5,116 nucleotides of DNA, from NCBI GenBank assembly GCA_018241985.1, contig JAFECV010000184.1, positions 1 to 5,116 on the forward strand. The letters run 5' to 3'. How positions within the stretch are numbered: position 1 is the stretch's first letter; the number at the start of each line of letters is the position of its first letter. The stretch comes from Pseudomonadota bacterium. Its GTDB lineage: Bacteria > Pseudomonadota > Gammaproteobacteria > Burkholderiales > Burkholderiaceae_C. Shown here piece after piece: positions 1 through 5,116 of this stretch. The notes beneath the pieces are model-generated. The model saw nothing but the letters and a program-made list of their open reading frames with translations, was not told the origin of the DNA and searched no databases. The position numbers and the translations under genes are program-made.

Positions 1-2810
1 GCGTCGAGCGCGAAGTCGATCATCATGATCGCGTTCTTCTTCACGATGCCGATCAACAGGATGATGCCGATGATCGCGATGATGTCGATGTCGTTGCCGG
101 TCGCGAGCAACGCCAGCAGCGCGCCGACCCCGGCCGACGGCAGCGTGGAGAGGATCGTCACCGGGTGGATGTAGCTCTCGTACAGCACGCCGAGCACGAT
201 GTACATCGTGACGATCGCGGCCAGGATCAGCAGCAGCGTGTTGGTGAGCGACGCCTGGAACGCCAGCGCCGCCCCCTGGAAGCTGCTCTGGATGCTCGCC
301 GGCAGGCCGATGTCGGCTTCGGCCCGCTTGATCGCGTCGACCGCGTCGCCGAGGGACGTGCCGGAGGCGAGGTTGAACGAGATCGTCGCGGACGGGAACT
401 GGCCGATGTGGTTCACGACCAGCGGCGCGGTCTTCTCCTCCACCGTGGCGATGCTGGCCAGCGGGATCTGGCCGCCGCCCGCGGTCGCGAGGTAGATGCC
501 GTTCAGCGCCGCCGGCCCGCGCTGGAAATCGGGGGCGACTTCCATCACCACGCGGTACTGGCTGGACTGGGTGTAGATCGTCGAGATCATGCGCTGGCCG
601 AACGCGTTGTACAGCGCGTTGTCGATCGCCGCGGTGGTGACCCCGAGGCGCGACGCGGAGTCGCGGTCGATGTCGACGTAGGCCTGCAGGCCCTGGTCCT
701 GCAGGTTGCTCGCGACGTCGGCGAGCTGCGGCAGGCTCGCCAGCTTGGCCACCAGCCGCGGCACCCAGCTGCCCAGGTCGTCGGCGCTCGCAGCGCGCAG
801 GCTGAACTGGTACTGGGTGCGGCTGACGGTGTCGTCGATCGTCAGGTCCTGCACCGGCTGCATGTAGAGCTGGATGCCCGGCACCTCGCGCGCGAGCCGC
901 GGCTCCAGGCGCCGGATCACCTGGCTCGCGCTCAAAGTGCGCTCCGACTTCGGCTTCAGGTCGATCTGCATGCGTCCGCTGTTGAGCGTGACGTTGTTGC
1001 CGTCGACGCCGATGAACGACGACACGCTGGCCACCGCCGGGTCCTTCAGCACCGCCTCGGCCAGCGCCTGCTGGCGCTCGCCCATCGCGGCGAACGAGAT
1101 CGATTGCGGCGCCTGCGAGATGCCCTGGATCAGGCCGGTGTCCTGCACCGGAAAGAAGCCCTTGGGCACGAACACATAGAGCAGCACGGTCAGCACGAGC
1201 GTGCCGGCCGCGACCAGCAGCGTCAGCGGCTGGTGCTCCAGCACCCATTCCAGCGCGCGGCCGTAGCGCGCGATCAGCGCGTCGAACCACGCGCCGGTCA
1301 CGCGGATGAACCGGCTCTGCTGCTCGGGCGGCGTGTGGCGCAAGAGGCGCGCGCACATCATCGGGGTCAGCGTCAGCGAGACGAACGCGGAGATCAGGAT
1401 CGCCACGGCGAGCGTGACCGCGAACTGCCGGAACAGCCGCCCGACCACGTCGCCCATGAACAAGAGCGGGATCAGCACCGCGATCAGCGACACGGTCAGC
1501 GAGATGATGGTGAAGCCGATCTGCGCCGAGCCCTTGAGCGCGGCCTCGATCGGCGCCATGCCCTCCTCGATGTAGCGCGAGATGTTCTCGATCATCACGA
1601 TCGCGTCGTCGACCACGAAGCCGGCGGCGATGGTCATCGCCATCAGCGTCAGGTTGTTGATCGAGAACCCGGCGAAATACATGATGCCGAAGGTGCCGAC
1701 CAGCGACAGCGGCACCGCGACCGCGGGAATCGAGGTGGCCGACGCGCTGCGCAGGAACACGTAGATCACCGCCACCACCAGCAGCACCGCGAGCATCAGC
1801 TCGAACTCGACGTCGTTCACCGAAGCGCGGATCGTCGTGGTGCGGTCGGTCAGCACCTGGACCTCGACCGCGCCGGGCAGCGTGGCCTGCAGCGAGGGCA
1901 GGATCTTCTTGATGCTGTCCACCACCGCGATCACGTTCGCGCCCGGCTGGCGCTGGATGTTCATGATGATCGCGGGCTGGGTGTCGGACCACGCGCCCAG
2001 GCGCACGTTCTCGGCCGAATCGACCACGTCGGCCACGTCGGAGAGCCGCACCGGCGCGCCGTTCTTGTACGCGATCACCAGGTGGCGGTATTCGTCGGCC
2101 GACTGGAGCTGGTCGTTCGCGTCGATCGTCGACGCCCGCTCGGGGCCGTCGAAGCTGCCCTTGGCCTGGTTCACGTTGGCGTTGCCGATCGCGGTGCGGA
2201 TGTCGTCCAGGTTCAGCCCGAGCGCGGCCACTGCCTTGGGGTTGAGCTGGATGCGCACGGCAGGGCGCTGCCCGCCCGAGAGCGTGACCAAGCCCACACC
2301 CGACACCTGCGAGAGCTTCTGCGCCATGCGCGTGTCGACCAGGTCGTTCACCTGCGGCAGCGGCAGCGTGGCCGAGGTGATCGCCAGCGTCATGATCGGC
2401 GTGTCGGCCGGGTTCACCTTGTTGTAGATCGGCGGCGTCGGCAGGTCGGACGGCAGCAGGTTGCCGGCCGCGTTGATCGCCGCCTGCACCTCCTGCTCGG
2501 CGATGTCCAGGCTGAGATCCAGGCTGAACTGCAGCGTGATCACCGAGGCGCCGCCCGAACTGCTCGACGACATCTGGTTCAGCCCGGGCATCTGGCCGAA
2601 GGTGCGCTCCAGCGGCGCGGTGACCGACGAGGTCATCACGTCCGGGCTCGCGCCGGGGTACAGCGTGATCACCTGGATCGTCGGGTAGTCGACCTCCGGC
2701 AGCGCCGACAGCGGCAGCTGGCGGAACGCGACCAGCCCGGCGAGCAGGATCGCGACCATCAGCAGCGAGGTCGCGACCGGCCGCAGGATGAAGATGCGCG
2801 ACGGATTCAT
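1..2810 (-). CDS. mdtB: MdtB-type RND multidrug efflux pump, inner-membrane subunit (3' end outside window)
   Basis: Proton-driven RND (HAE-1/AcrB-like) transporter of the inner membrane. In E. coli, MdtB works with MdtC as a heteromultimeric pump joined to MdtA and TolC, exporting bile salts, novobiocin and similar compounds; the substrates here are unknown. I translated 936 codons by hand, ending mid-codon at the window edge; about 100 residues of a usual ~1040 are missing. Visible parts: TM1 (about 11-30); the family motif [11 protein letters not shown] (37-47); first periplasmic porter loop (to ~335); TM2-TM6 (~337-483); TM7 (~530-547); second periplasmic loop after [11 protein letters not shown] (~549-559) to ~855; TM8-TM10 (~857-930). 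The proton-relay pair D401/D402 lies in [14 protein letters not shown] on TM4. K925 in [14 protein letters not shown] matches AcrB K940. The TM11 relay residue lies outside. Recalled E. coli MdtB aligns closely throughout, better than MdtC. The ATG at 2810 places TM1 normally and lies 9 bp after the mdtA stop. No clear Shine-Dalgarno is seen, so translational coupling to mdtA is likely. No frameshift or internal stop. Confidence 0.96.
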   Translation of the reverse strand, partial: MNPSRIFILRPVATSLLMVAILLAGLVAFRQLPLSALPEVDYPTIQVITLYPGASPDVMTSSVTAPLERTFGQMPGLNQMSSSSSGGASVITLQFSLDLSLDIAEQEVQAAINAAGNLLPSDLPTPPIYNKVNPADTPIMTLAITSATLPLPQVNDLVDTRMAQKLSQVSGVGLVTLSGGQRPAVRIQLNPKAVAALGLNLDDIRTAIGNANVNQAKGSFDGPERASTIDANDQLQSADEYRHLVIAYKNGAPVRLSDVADVVDSAENVRLGAWSDTQPAIIMNIQRQPGANVIAVVDSIKKILPSLQATLPGAVEVQVLTDRTTTIRASVNDVEFELMLAVLLVVAVIYVFLRSASATSIPAVAVPLSLVGTFGIMYFAGFSINNLTLMAMTIAAGFVVDDAIVMIENISRYIEEGMAPIEAALKGSAQIGFTIISLTVSLIAVLIPLLFMGDVVGRLFRQFAVTLAVAILISAFVSLTLTPMMCARLLRHTPPEQQSRFIRVTGAWFDALIARYGRALEWVLEHQPLTLLVAAGTLVLTVLLYVFVPKGFFPVQDTGLIQGISQAPQSISFAAMGERQQALAEAVLKDPAVASVSSFIGVDGNNVTLNSGRMQIDLKPKSERTLSASQVIRRLEPRLAREVPGIQLYMQPVQDLTIDDTVSRTQYQFSLRAASADDLGSWVPRLVAKLASLPQLADVASNLQDQGLQAYVDIDRDSASRLGVTTAAIDNALYNAFGQRMISTIYTQSSQYRVVMEVAPDFQRGPAALNGIYLATAGGGQIPLASIATVEEKTAPLVVNHIGQFPSATISFNLASGTSLGDAVDAIKRAEADIGLPASIQSSFQGAALAFQASLTNTLLLILAAIVTMYIVLGVLYESYIHPVTILSTLPSAGVGALLALLATGNDIDIIAIIGIILLIGIVKKNAIMMIDFALD

Positions 2811-2819
2811 CGGAGCAGC

Positions 2820-4193
2820 TCAGCGCGTGCCGCTGGCGGCCGGAGCCGGCGCACTCGCGGCGTGCGATGCGGCTGATGCCGGGGACGCCGGCGCGCCCGC
2901 ATGCCGCCGGCCCGATCGCGCCGCGCCGGGCACCACCGGCTGCAGCGCCGGATCGGTCGGCCCGCCGCGCGCGACCGGCGCGACCTTCGCGCCCTCGCGC
3001 AGCTTGTCGATACCGTCCACGACCACGGTCTCGCCCGGCTGCAAGCCTGAATTGATCGCGGTGAGATCGCCTTGCGTTGGGCCGGTGGTTACGCTCCGCA
3101 CCGTCACCGTGTGGTCGTCTTTCACGACGTAGACGAACTGCCCGGTGCTGCTGCGCTGGATCGCGGCCGACGGAATCGCGGTCGCGCCGCGCACCACGTC
3201 GAGCAGCATGTGCACGTTGACGAACTGCTGAGGAAACAGCAGGTGGTCGGCATTGTCGAACTGCGCCTTGAGCTTGACCGTGCCGGTGCTGGCGTCGACC
3301 TGGTTGTCCATCGTCAGCAGACTGCCGGTCGCGAGCTTCGTCTTCTGGTCGCGGCTCCAGGCCTCGGTGGTCAGCGTCGCGTCGGCGCGCAGCTTCTTCA
3401 TCACCGCCGGAATCTGGTCCTCCGGCAGCGAGAACAGCACGGTGATCGGCTCGAGCTGCGTGATCGTCGCGATGCCGGTCGTGCCGGTGGTCTGCACCAC
3501 GTTGCCCAGATCGACCTGGCGCAGCCCGATGCGTCCGCTGATCGGCGCGGTGATCTTGGAGTAGGTCAGTTGCAGCTTCGCGTTGTCCAGGTTGCCCTGG
3601 TCCGCGAGCACCGTGCCCTCGTACTGCTTGACCAGCGCGGTCTGGGTGTCGAGCAACTGGCGCTGGATCGAGTTCTGCTCGACCAGCAGCTGGTAGCGTT
3701 TCAGGTCCACGCGGGCGCCGTTCAGCAACGCGGTGTCGCGTTCGAGCTGCCCCTGCGCCTGCGTCACCGCGACCTGGAACGGGCGCGGGTCGATCTCGGC
3801 CAGCAACTGACCCTCTTTCACCATCTGGCCTTCGATGAAATGGAGCTTGACCAGGGTGCCGCCGACGCGCGGCTGCACCACGGTCGTGGCGAGCGGCGTG
3901 ACCGCGCCCAGGCCGTTCAGGTAGACGTCGATGTCGGTCGTCTTCGCGGTGGCGACGCCGACCGGCAGCACGCCGCCGACGCCGGCAAAGCGCGCGCTGC
4001 CGCCGGGCGGCGCGGAGCGCGCCGCGCCCGTCGCACCGGCAGGGGTCTTGGCCGAGCGCTTCGCGACGAAGTAATACCCGCCCGCGATCAGCACCAGCGC
4101 CAGCAGCGCGATCCACCAGCCGCGGTGCCGGCGGTCGGCCTTCGGCCCGGGGGCGGGATCCGGCTCAGGGGGCGTATTCGATCCGTCAGTCAT
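2820..4193 (-). CDS. mdtA: MdtA-type RND efflux periplasmic adaptor (membrane fusion protein)
   Basis: Periplasmic adaptor (HlyD/AcrA family) that links the RND pump to an outer-membrane channel. The protein is 457 aa; E. coli MdtA is about 415. Order of parts: Pro-rich cytosolic N-terminus (1-24); single membrane anchor (about 25-44, WWIALLALVLIAGGYYFVA); linker (45-78); first lipoyl half-motif (about 104-137, with HFIEGQMVKEGQLLAEIDP); alpha-helical hairpin (138-210); second lipoyl half (YSKITAPISGRIGLRQVDLG, 211-230); beta-barrel (about 245-335, with DNQVDASTGTVKLKA and FPQQFVNVHML); membrane-proximal domain (about 336-408); Ala/Pro/Ser-rich tail (about 410-457). No lipobox cysteine, so it is anchored by the N-terminal helix, not lipidated. 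I chose the ATG at 4193: the frame stays open up to a TTG at 4334, but that TTG lies in the candidate promoter and would place 71 residues before the anchor. A GTG at 4259, preceded by AGGCGG, is a possible alternative start (479 aa). The chosen ATG has no good Shine-Dalgarno. First gene of an operon with mdtB. Confidence 0.95.
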   Translation of the reverse strand: MTDGSNTPPEPDPAPGPKADRRHRGWWIALLALVLIAGGYYFVAKRSAKTPAGATGAARSAPPGGSARFAGVGGVLPVGVATAKTTDIDVYLNGLGAVTPLATTVVQPRVGGTLVKLHFIEGQMVKEGQLLAEIDPRPFQVAVTQAQGQLERDTALLNGARVDLKRYQLLVEQNSIQRQLLDTQTALVKQYEGTVLADQGNLDNAKLQLTYSKITAPISGRIGLRQVDLGNVVQTTGTTGIATITQLEPITVLFSLPEDQIPAVMKKLRADATLTTEAWSRDQKTKLATGSLLTMDNQVDASTGTVKLKAQFDNADHLLFPQQFVNVHMLLDVVRGATAIPSAAIQRSSTGQFVYVVKDDHTVTVRSVTTGPTQGDLTAINSGLQPGETVVVDGIDKLREGAKVAPVARGGPTDPALQPVVPGAARSGRRHAGAPASPASAASHAASAPAPAASGTR

Positions 4194-4307
4194 TGTGTTG
4201 GACGCCAGCGAAGAGTGGAGGTGGCCCTGCCTTGCTGCAGCCGGCGATCGGGCCAGCACGGACGCGCCGCCTATTGGATGCGGGGACGCGACCAGGAGCC
4301 GCGGGTG

Positions 4308-4334
4308 ATGGTAGCAAACGAAGCCGCGCGACAA
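4308..4334 (-). promoter_or_regulatory. Candidate sigma70 promoter for the mdtAB operon (extended -10)
   Basis: On the minus strand, TTGTCG (4329-4334) acts as a possible -35 box and TACCAT (4308-4313) as a -10 box. TGC directly before the -10 box makes a TGn extended -10, which can compensate for the short 15-bp spacer. Each hexamer matches its consensus at four of six positions. Transcription would start near 4301, giving a leader of about 110 nt before the mdtA ATG. Seen by eye only; the spacer is suboptimal. Confidence 0.45.
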
Positions 4335-4371
4335 GGCTCATTCGCGCCGCGCACCGGCCATGGCGGCACGG

Positions 4372-4391
4372 TTTTACCGGACTTTTACCGG
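4372..4391. repeat. Direct repeat pair TTTTACCGG with 11-bp period (candidate operator)
   Basis: TTTTACCGG occurs exactly twice, at 4372-4380 and 4383-4391, with two bases between the copies. The 11-bp period puts both copies on the same face of the helix, the usual layout for OmpR/PhoB-family response regulators binding as head-to-tail dimers. The pair lies about 40 bp upstream of the candidate -35 box of mdtA, a typical activator position. E. coli mdtABC is controlled by the BaeSR two-component system; whether a BaeR-like protein acts here is inference. Confidence 0.4.
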
Positions 4392-4400
4392 GGCGCTACC

Positions 4401-4420
4401 TTCCGGTGACTTCCTGTGAC
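4401..4420. repeat. Tandem 10-bp imperfect repeat TTCC(G/T)GTGAC
   Basis: TTCCGGTGAC (4401-4410) is followed directly by TTCCTGTGAC (4411-4420), nine of ten bases identical. It lies between the DUF2905 hairpin and the TTTTACCGG pair. On the minus strand, all four repeat units in this stretch share a core close to (C/A)GG(T)AA, so they could be degenerate copies of one binding motif. No function is proven. Confidence 0.35.
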
Positions 4421-4440
4421 GCGGGCAGCCCGATGCCCGC
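4421..4440 (-). terminator. GC-rich hairpin just after the DUF2905 gene, possible terminator
   Basis: GCGGGCA and TGCCCGC form a perfect 7-bp stem with a 6-nt loop, starting one base past the DUF2905 stop codon. There is no T-run after it on the transcribed strand, so it is not a classical intrinsic terminator. It could stabilise the transcript 3' end or assist Rho-dependent termination. It marks a likely boundary between the upstream gene pair and the efflux operon. Confidence 0.35.
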
Positions 4441-4441
4441 T

Positions 4442-4642
4442 TCAAAGCCCGAGCAGCCGCGCGATCAGCGTCGCGAACAGGCTCAGCAGCACCGTGCTCG
4501 CGAGCGGCACATGGCATTCGACGCCGAACAGCCGGAAGTGCAGATCGCCCGGCAGGCGCCCGATCCCCAGTCGCCGCAGCAGCGGCGACAGCGCACTCAG
4601 CACGAGCAGCGCGAGAAACAGCACGAGCAGCCAGCGCAGCAT
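4442..4642 (-). CDS. DUF2905 family small membrane protein
   Basis: A 66-aa protein of the DUF2905 family, whose function is unknown. A first hydrophobic helix (about 3-22) is followed by a basic turn (LRR, 22-24), the family core IGRLPGDLHFRLFG (27-40), and a second hydrophobic helix (about 46-64). Two membrane passes with a short connecting loop are therefore expected. The length is usual for the family. The ATG at 4642 lies two bases after the stop of the upstream methyltransferase gene (arrangement TGA-CC-ATG), so the two are probably co-transcribed and translationally coupled; no strong Shine-Dalgarno precedes it. A cysteine at position 43 lies in the segment just before the second helix. 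Competing frames here (for example the 100-codon frame at 4374-4676) are Ala/Arg-rich shadows. The family call is from recall of the LPGD core and the overall hydropathy pattern. Confidence 0.88.
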   Translation of the reverse strand: MLRWLLVLFLALLVLSALSPLLRRLGIGRLPGDLHFRLFGVECHVPLASTVLLSLFATLIARLLGL

Positions 4643-4644
4643 GG

Positions 4645-5116
4645 TCAGAGCGTATGGCTGCGGTCGCCCTCGGCAAAGCCGAGCGCCTGCCAGGGTTCGC
4701 CCTTGTAGAAGCCGATTACCTTGAACAGCTCACCCATCTCGTGCTCGTTCACCAGGCGCATCGCCATCGCACGCTCGGCCGCGCTCGCGTGCGCCATCAG
4801 CGCCGGCAACCCGACGTTGATCAGGAAGCGCGCCTGGCTGGTGTAGCCGAGCGTGCCGACGTCGTCCGCGGCCTGCTGCGCGGCCAGCGCGATCGCGGTG
4901 AAGTCGACGTGCGCCGTGATGTCCTTCTCGCCGACGTCTCGCAGCGGATCGGCGTCGGCGCGGTGCGCGCGGTGGCACATCAGCGTGCCCATGTCGCGCT
5001 GGGCGTGGTAGTACTCGGCTTCGGGAAAGCCGTAGTCGATGAAGAACGCCGCGCCGCGTTCGAGGCGCTCCAGCACCGTGCGCACGAACGCCTGTGCCTG
5101 GGGGTGGACTTCGGTC
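4645..5116 (-). CDS. MidA/NDUFAF7-family SAM-dependent methyltransferase, C-terminal part (5' end outside window)
   Basis: The last 156 codons of a class I SAM-dependent methyltransferase of the MidA/NDUFAF7 (DUF185) family, which is usually near 390-400 aa, so about 60% is missing. The eukaryotic member NDUFAF7 dimethylates an arginine of the complex I subunit NDUFS2; the role of bacterial members is poorly defined, and a respiratory role here is inference. Visible landmarks, numbered from the first complete codon: TEVHP (1-5); FFIDYGFPEAEYYHAQR (24-40), the conserved strand and IDYG motif; GTLMCHRAHRADADP (43-57); DITAHVDFTAIA (65-76); GYTSQARFLINVGL (90-103); and the C-terminal block EMGELFKVIGFYKG (126-139) ending in GFAEGDRSHTL. 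The SAM-binding glycine loop lies in the missing N-terminal part. The frame is open through the window edge; a GTG at 5085 is internal and not the start. The downstream DUF2905 gene begins two bases after its stop. Confidence 0.92.
   Translation of the reverse strand, partial: TEVHPQAQAFVRTVLERLERGAAFFIDYGFPEAEYYHAQRDMGTLMCHRAHRADADPLRDVGEKDITAHVDFTAIALAAQQAADDVGTLGYTSQARFLINVGLPALMAHASAAERAMAMRLVNEHEMGELFKVIGFYKGEPWQALGFAEGDRSHTL

Larger units (their letters stand above)
4194..4441. other. Intergenic control region between the DUF2905 gene and mdtA
   Basis: A 248-bp stretch without a credible gene. From high to low coordinates (the direction of transcription) it contains a hairpin just after the DUF2905 stop, two pairs of short direct repeats, a candidate extended -10 promoter, and then about 110 bp of probable 5' leader for mdtA. 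It also contains AT-richer words (two TTTTACC blocks, a CAAACG stretch) that stand out against the GC-rich surroundings, as expected for regulatory DNA. An 8-bp palindrome, GCCATGGC, lies at 4357-4364; I assign it no role. Confidence 0.6.

Noticed and set aside
1837..2427. 196-codon plus-strand frame and other short plus-strand frames inside mdtB
   Set aside because: No domain, no convincing ribosome binding site, and complete overlap with conserved mdtB coding sequence on the other strand.
165..2876. 903-codon plus-strand open reading frame opposite mdtB
   Set aside because: Its translation is dominated by Arg, His, Asp, Gln and Val with no recognisable domain or hydrophobic core, the typical antisense product of GC-biased codons. 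The minus strand in the same place encodes a full, conserved RND transporter.
4357..4364. GCCATGGC palindrome in the intergenic region
   Set aside because: An 8-bp palindrome is expected by chance in GC-rich DNA and has no partner copies nearby.
3072..4409. 445-codon plus-strand open reading frame opposite mdtA
   Set aside because: Same Arg/His/Asp/Gln-rich shadow composition. It lies antisense to a clear adaptor gene and runs through the intergenic control region.
4372..4420. Possible CRISPR-like or tandem-repeat array
   Set aside because: Only two copies of each short unit with 0-2 bp spacing and no unique spacers; the layout fits regulator binding sites better.
4374..4676. 100-codon minus-strand frame overlapping the DUF2905 gene
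   Set aside because: Ala/Arg-rich, with no family resemblance. The DUF2905 frame in the same place has the LPGD core and two membrane helices, and it starts at the coupled stop/start junction.
4193..4708. 171-codon plus-strand frame across the intergenic region and DUF2905
   Set aside because: Gln/Arg/Pro-rich shadow antisense to DUF2905 and the methyltransferase end; it also crosses the candidate promoter and repeats.

Overview
The window reads as an ordinary chromosomal segment of a high-GC betaproteobacterium, most likely Burkholderia, Paraburkholderia or a close relative. This rests on the strong G/C third-position bias, Burkholderiales-like protein sequences, and the pairing of a MidA-type methyltransferase gene with a small DUF2905 gene. 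The genus is an inference, since no rRNA or marker gene is present. All four recognisable genes lie on the minus strand, so transcription runs from high to low coordinates.

Right part (4442-5116): the C-terminal 156 codons of a MidA/NDUFAF7-family SAM-dependent methyltransferase run in from the right edge. Two bases after its stop comes a 66-aa DUF2905 membrane protein. A GC-rich hairpin without a T-run follows directly.

Middle (4194-4441): a 248-bp intergenic region, the only substantial non-coding stretch. It holds two pairs of short direct repeats with roughly one helical turn of spacing. Between them and the next gene is a plausible sigma70 promoter with an extended -10 element. This region is the likely control region of the efflux operon.

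Left part (1-4193): mdtA, a periplasmic adaptor, is followed after 9 bp by mdtB, an RND inner-membrane pump subunit that leaves the window at the left edge about 100 residues short of its usual end. In the known MdtABC arrangement mdtC would come next, and often an outer-membrane factor gene; neither is visible here. The adaptor and pump would form a proton-driven tripartite exporter spanning inner membrane, periplasm and outer membrane.

I found no RNA gene, insertion sequence, CRISPR array, phage gene or novel system. The very long plus-strand open frames opposite mdtB and mdtA are codon-bias shadows. The item most worth checking is the repeat cluster upstream of the mdtA promoter.
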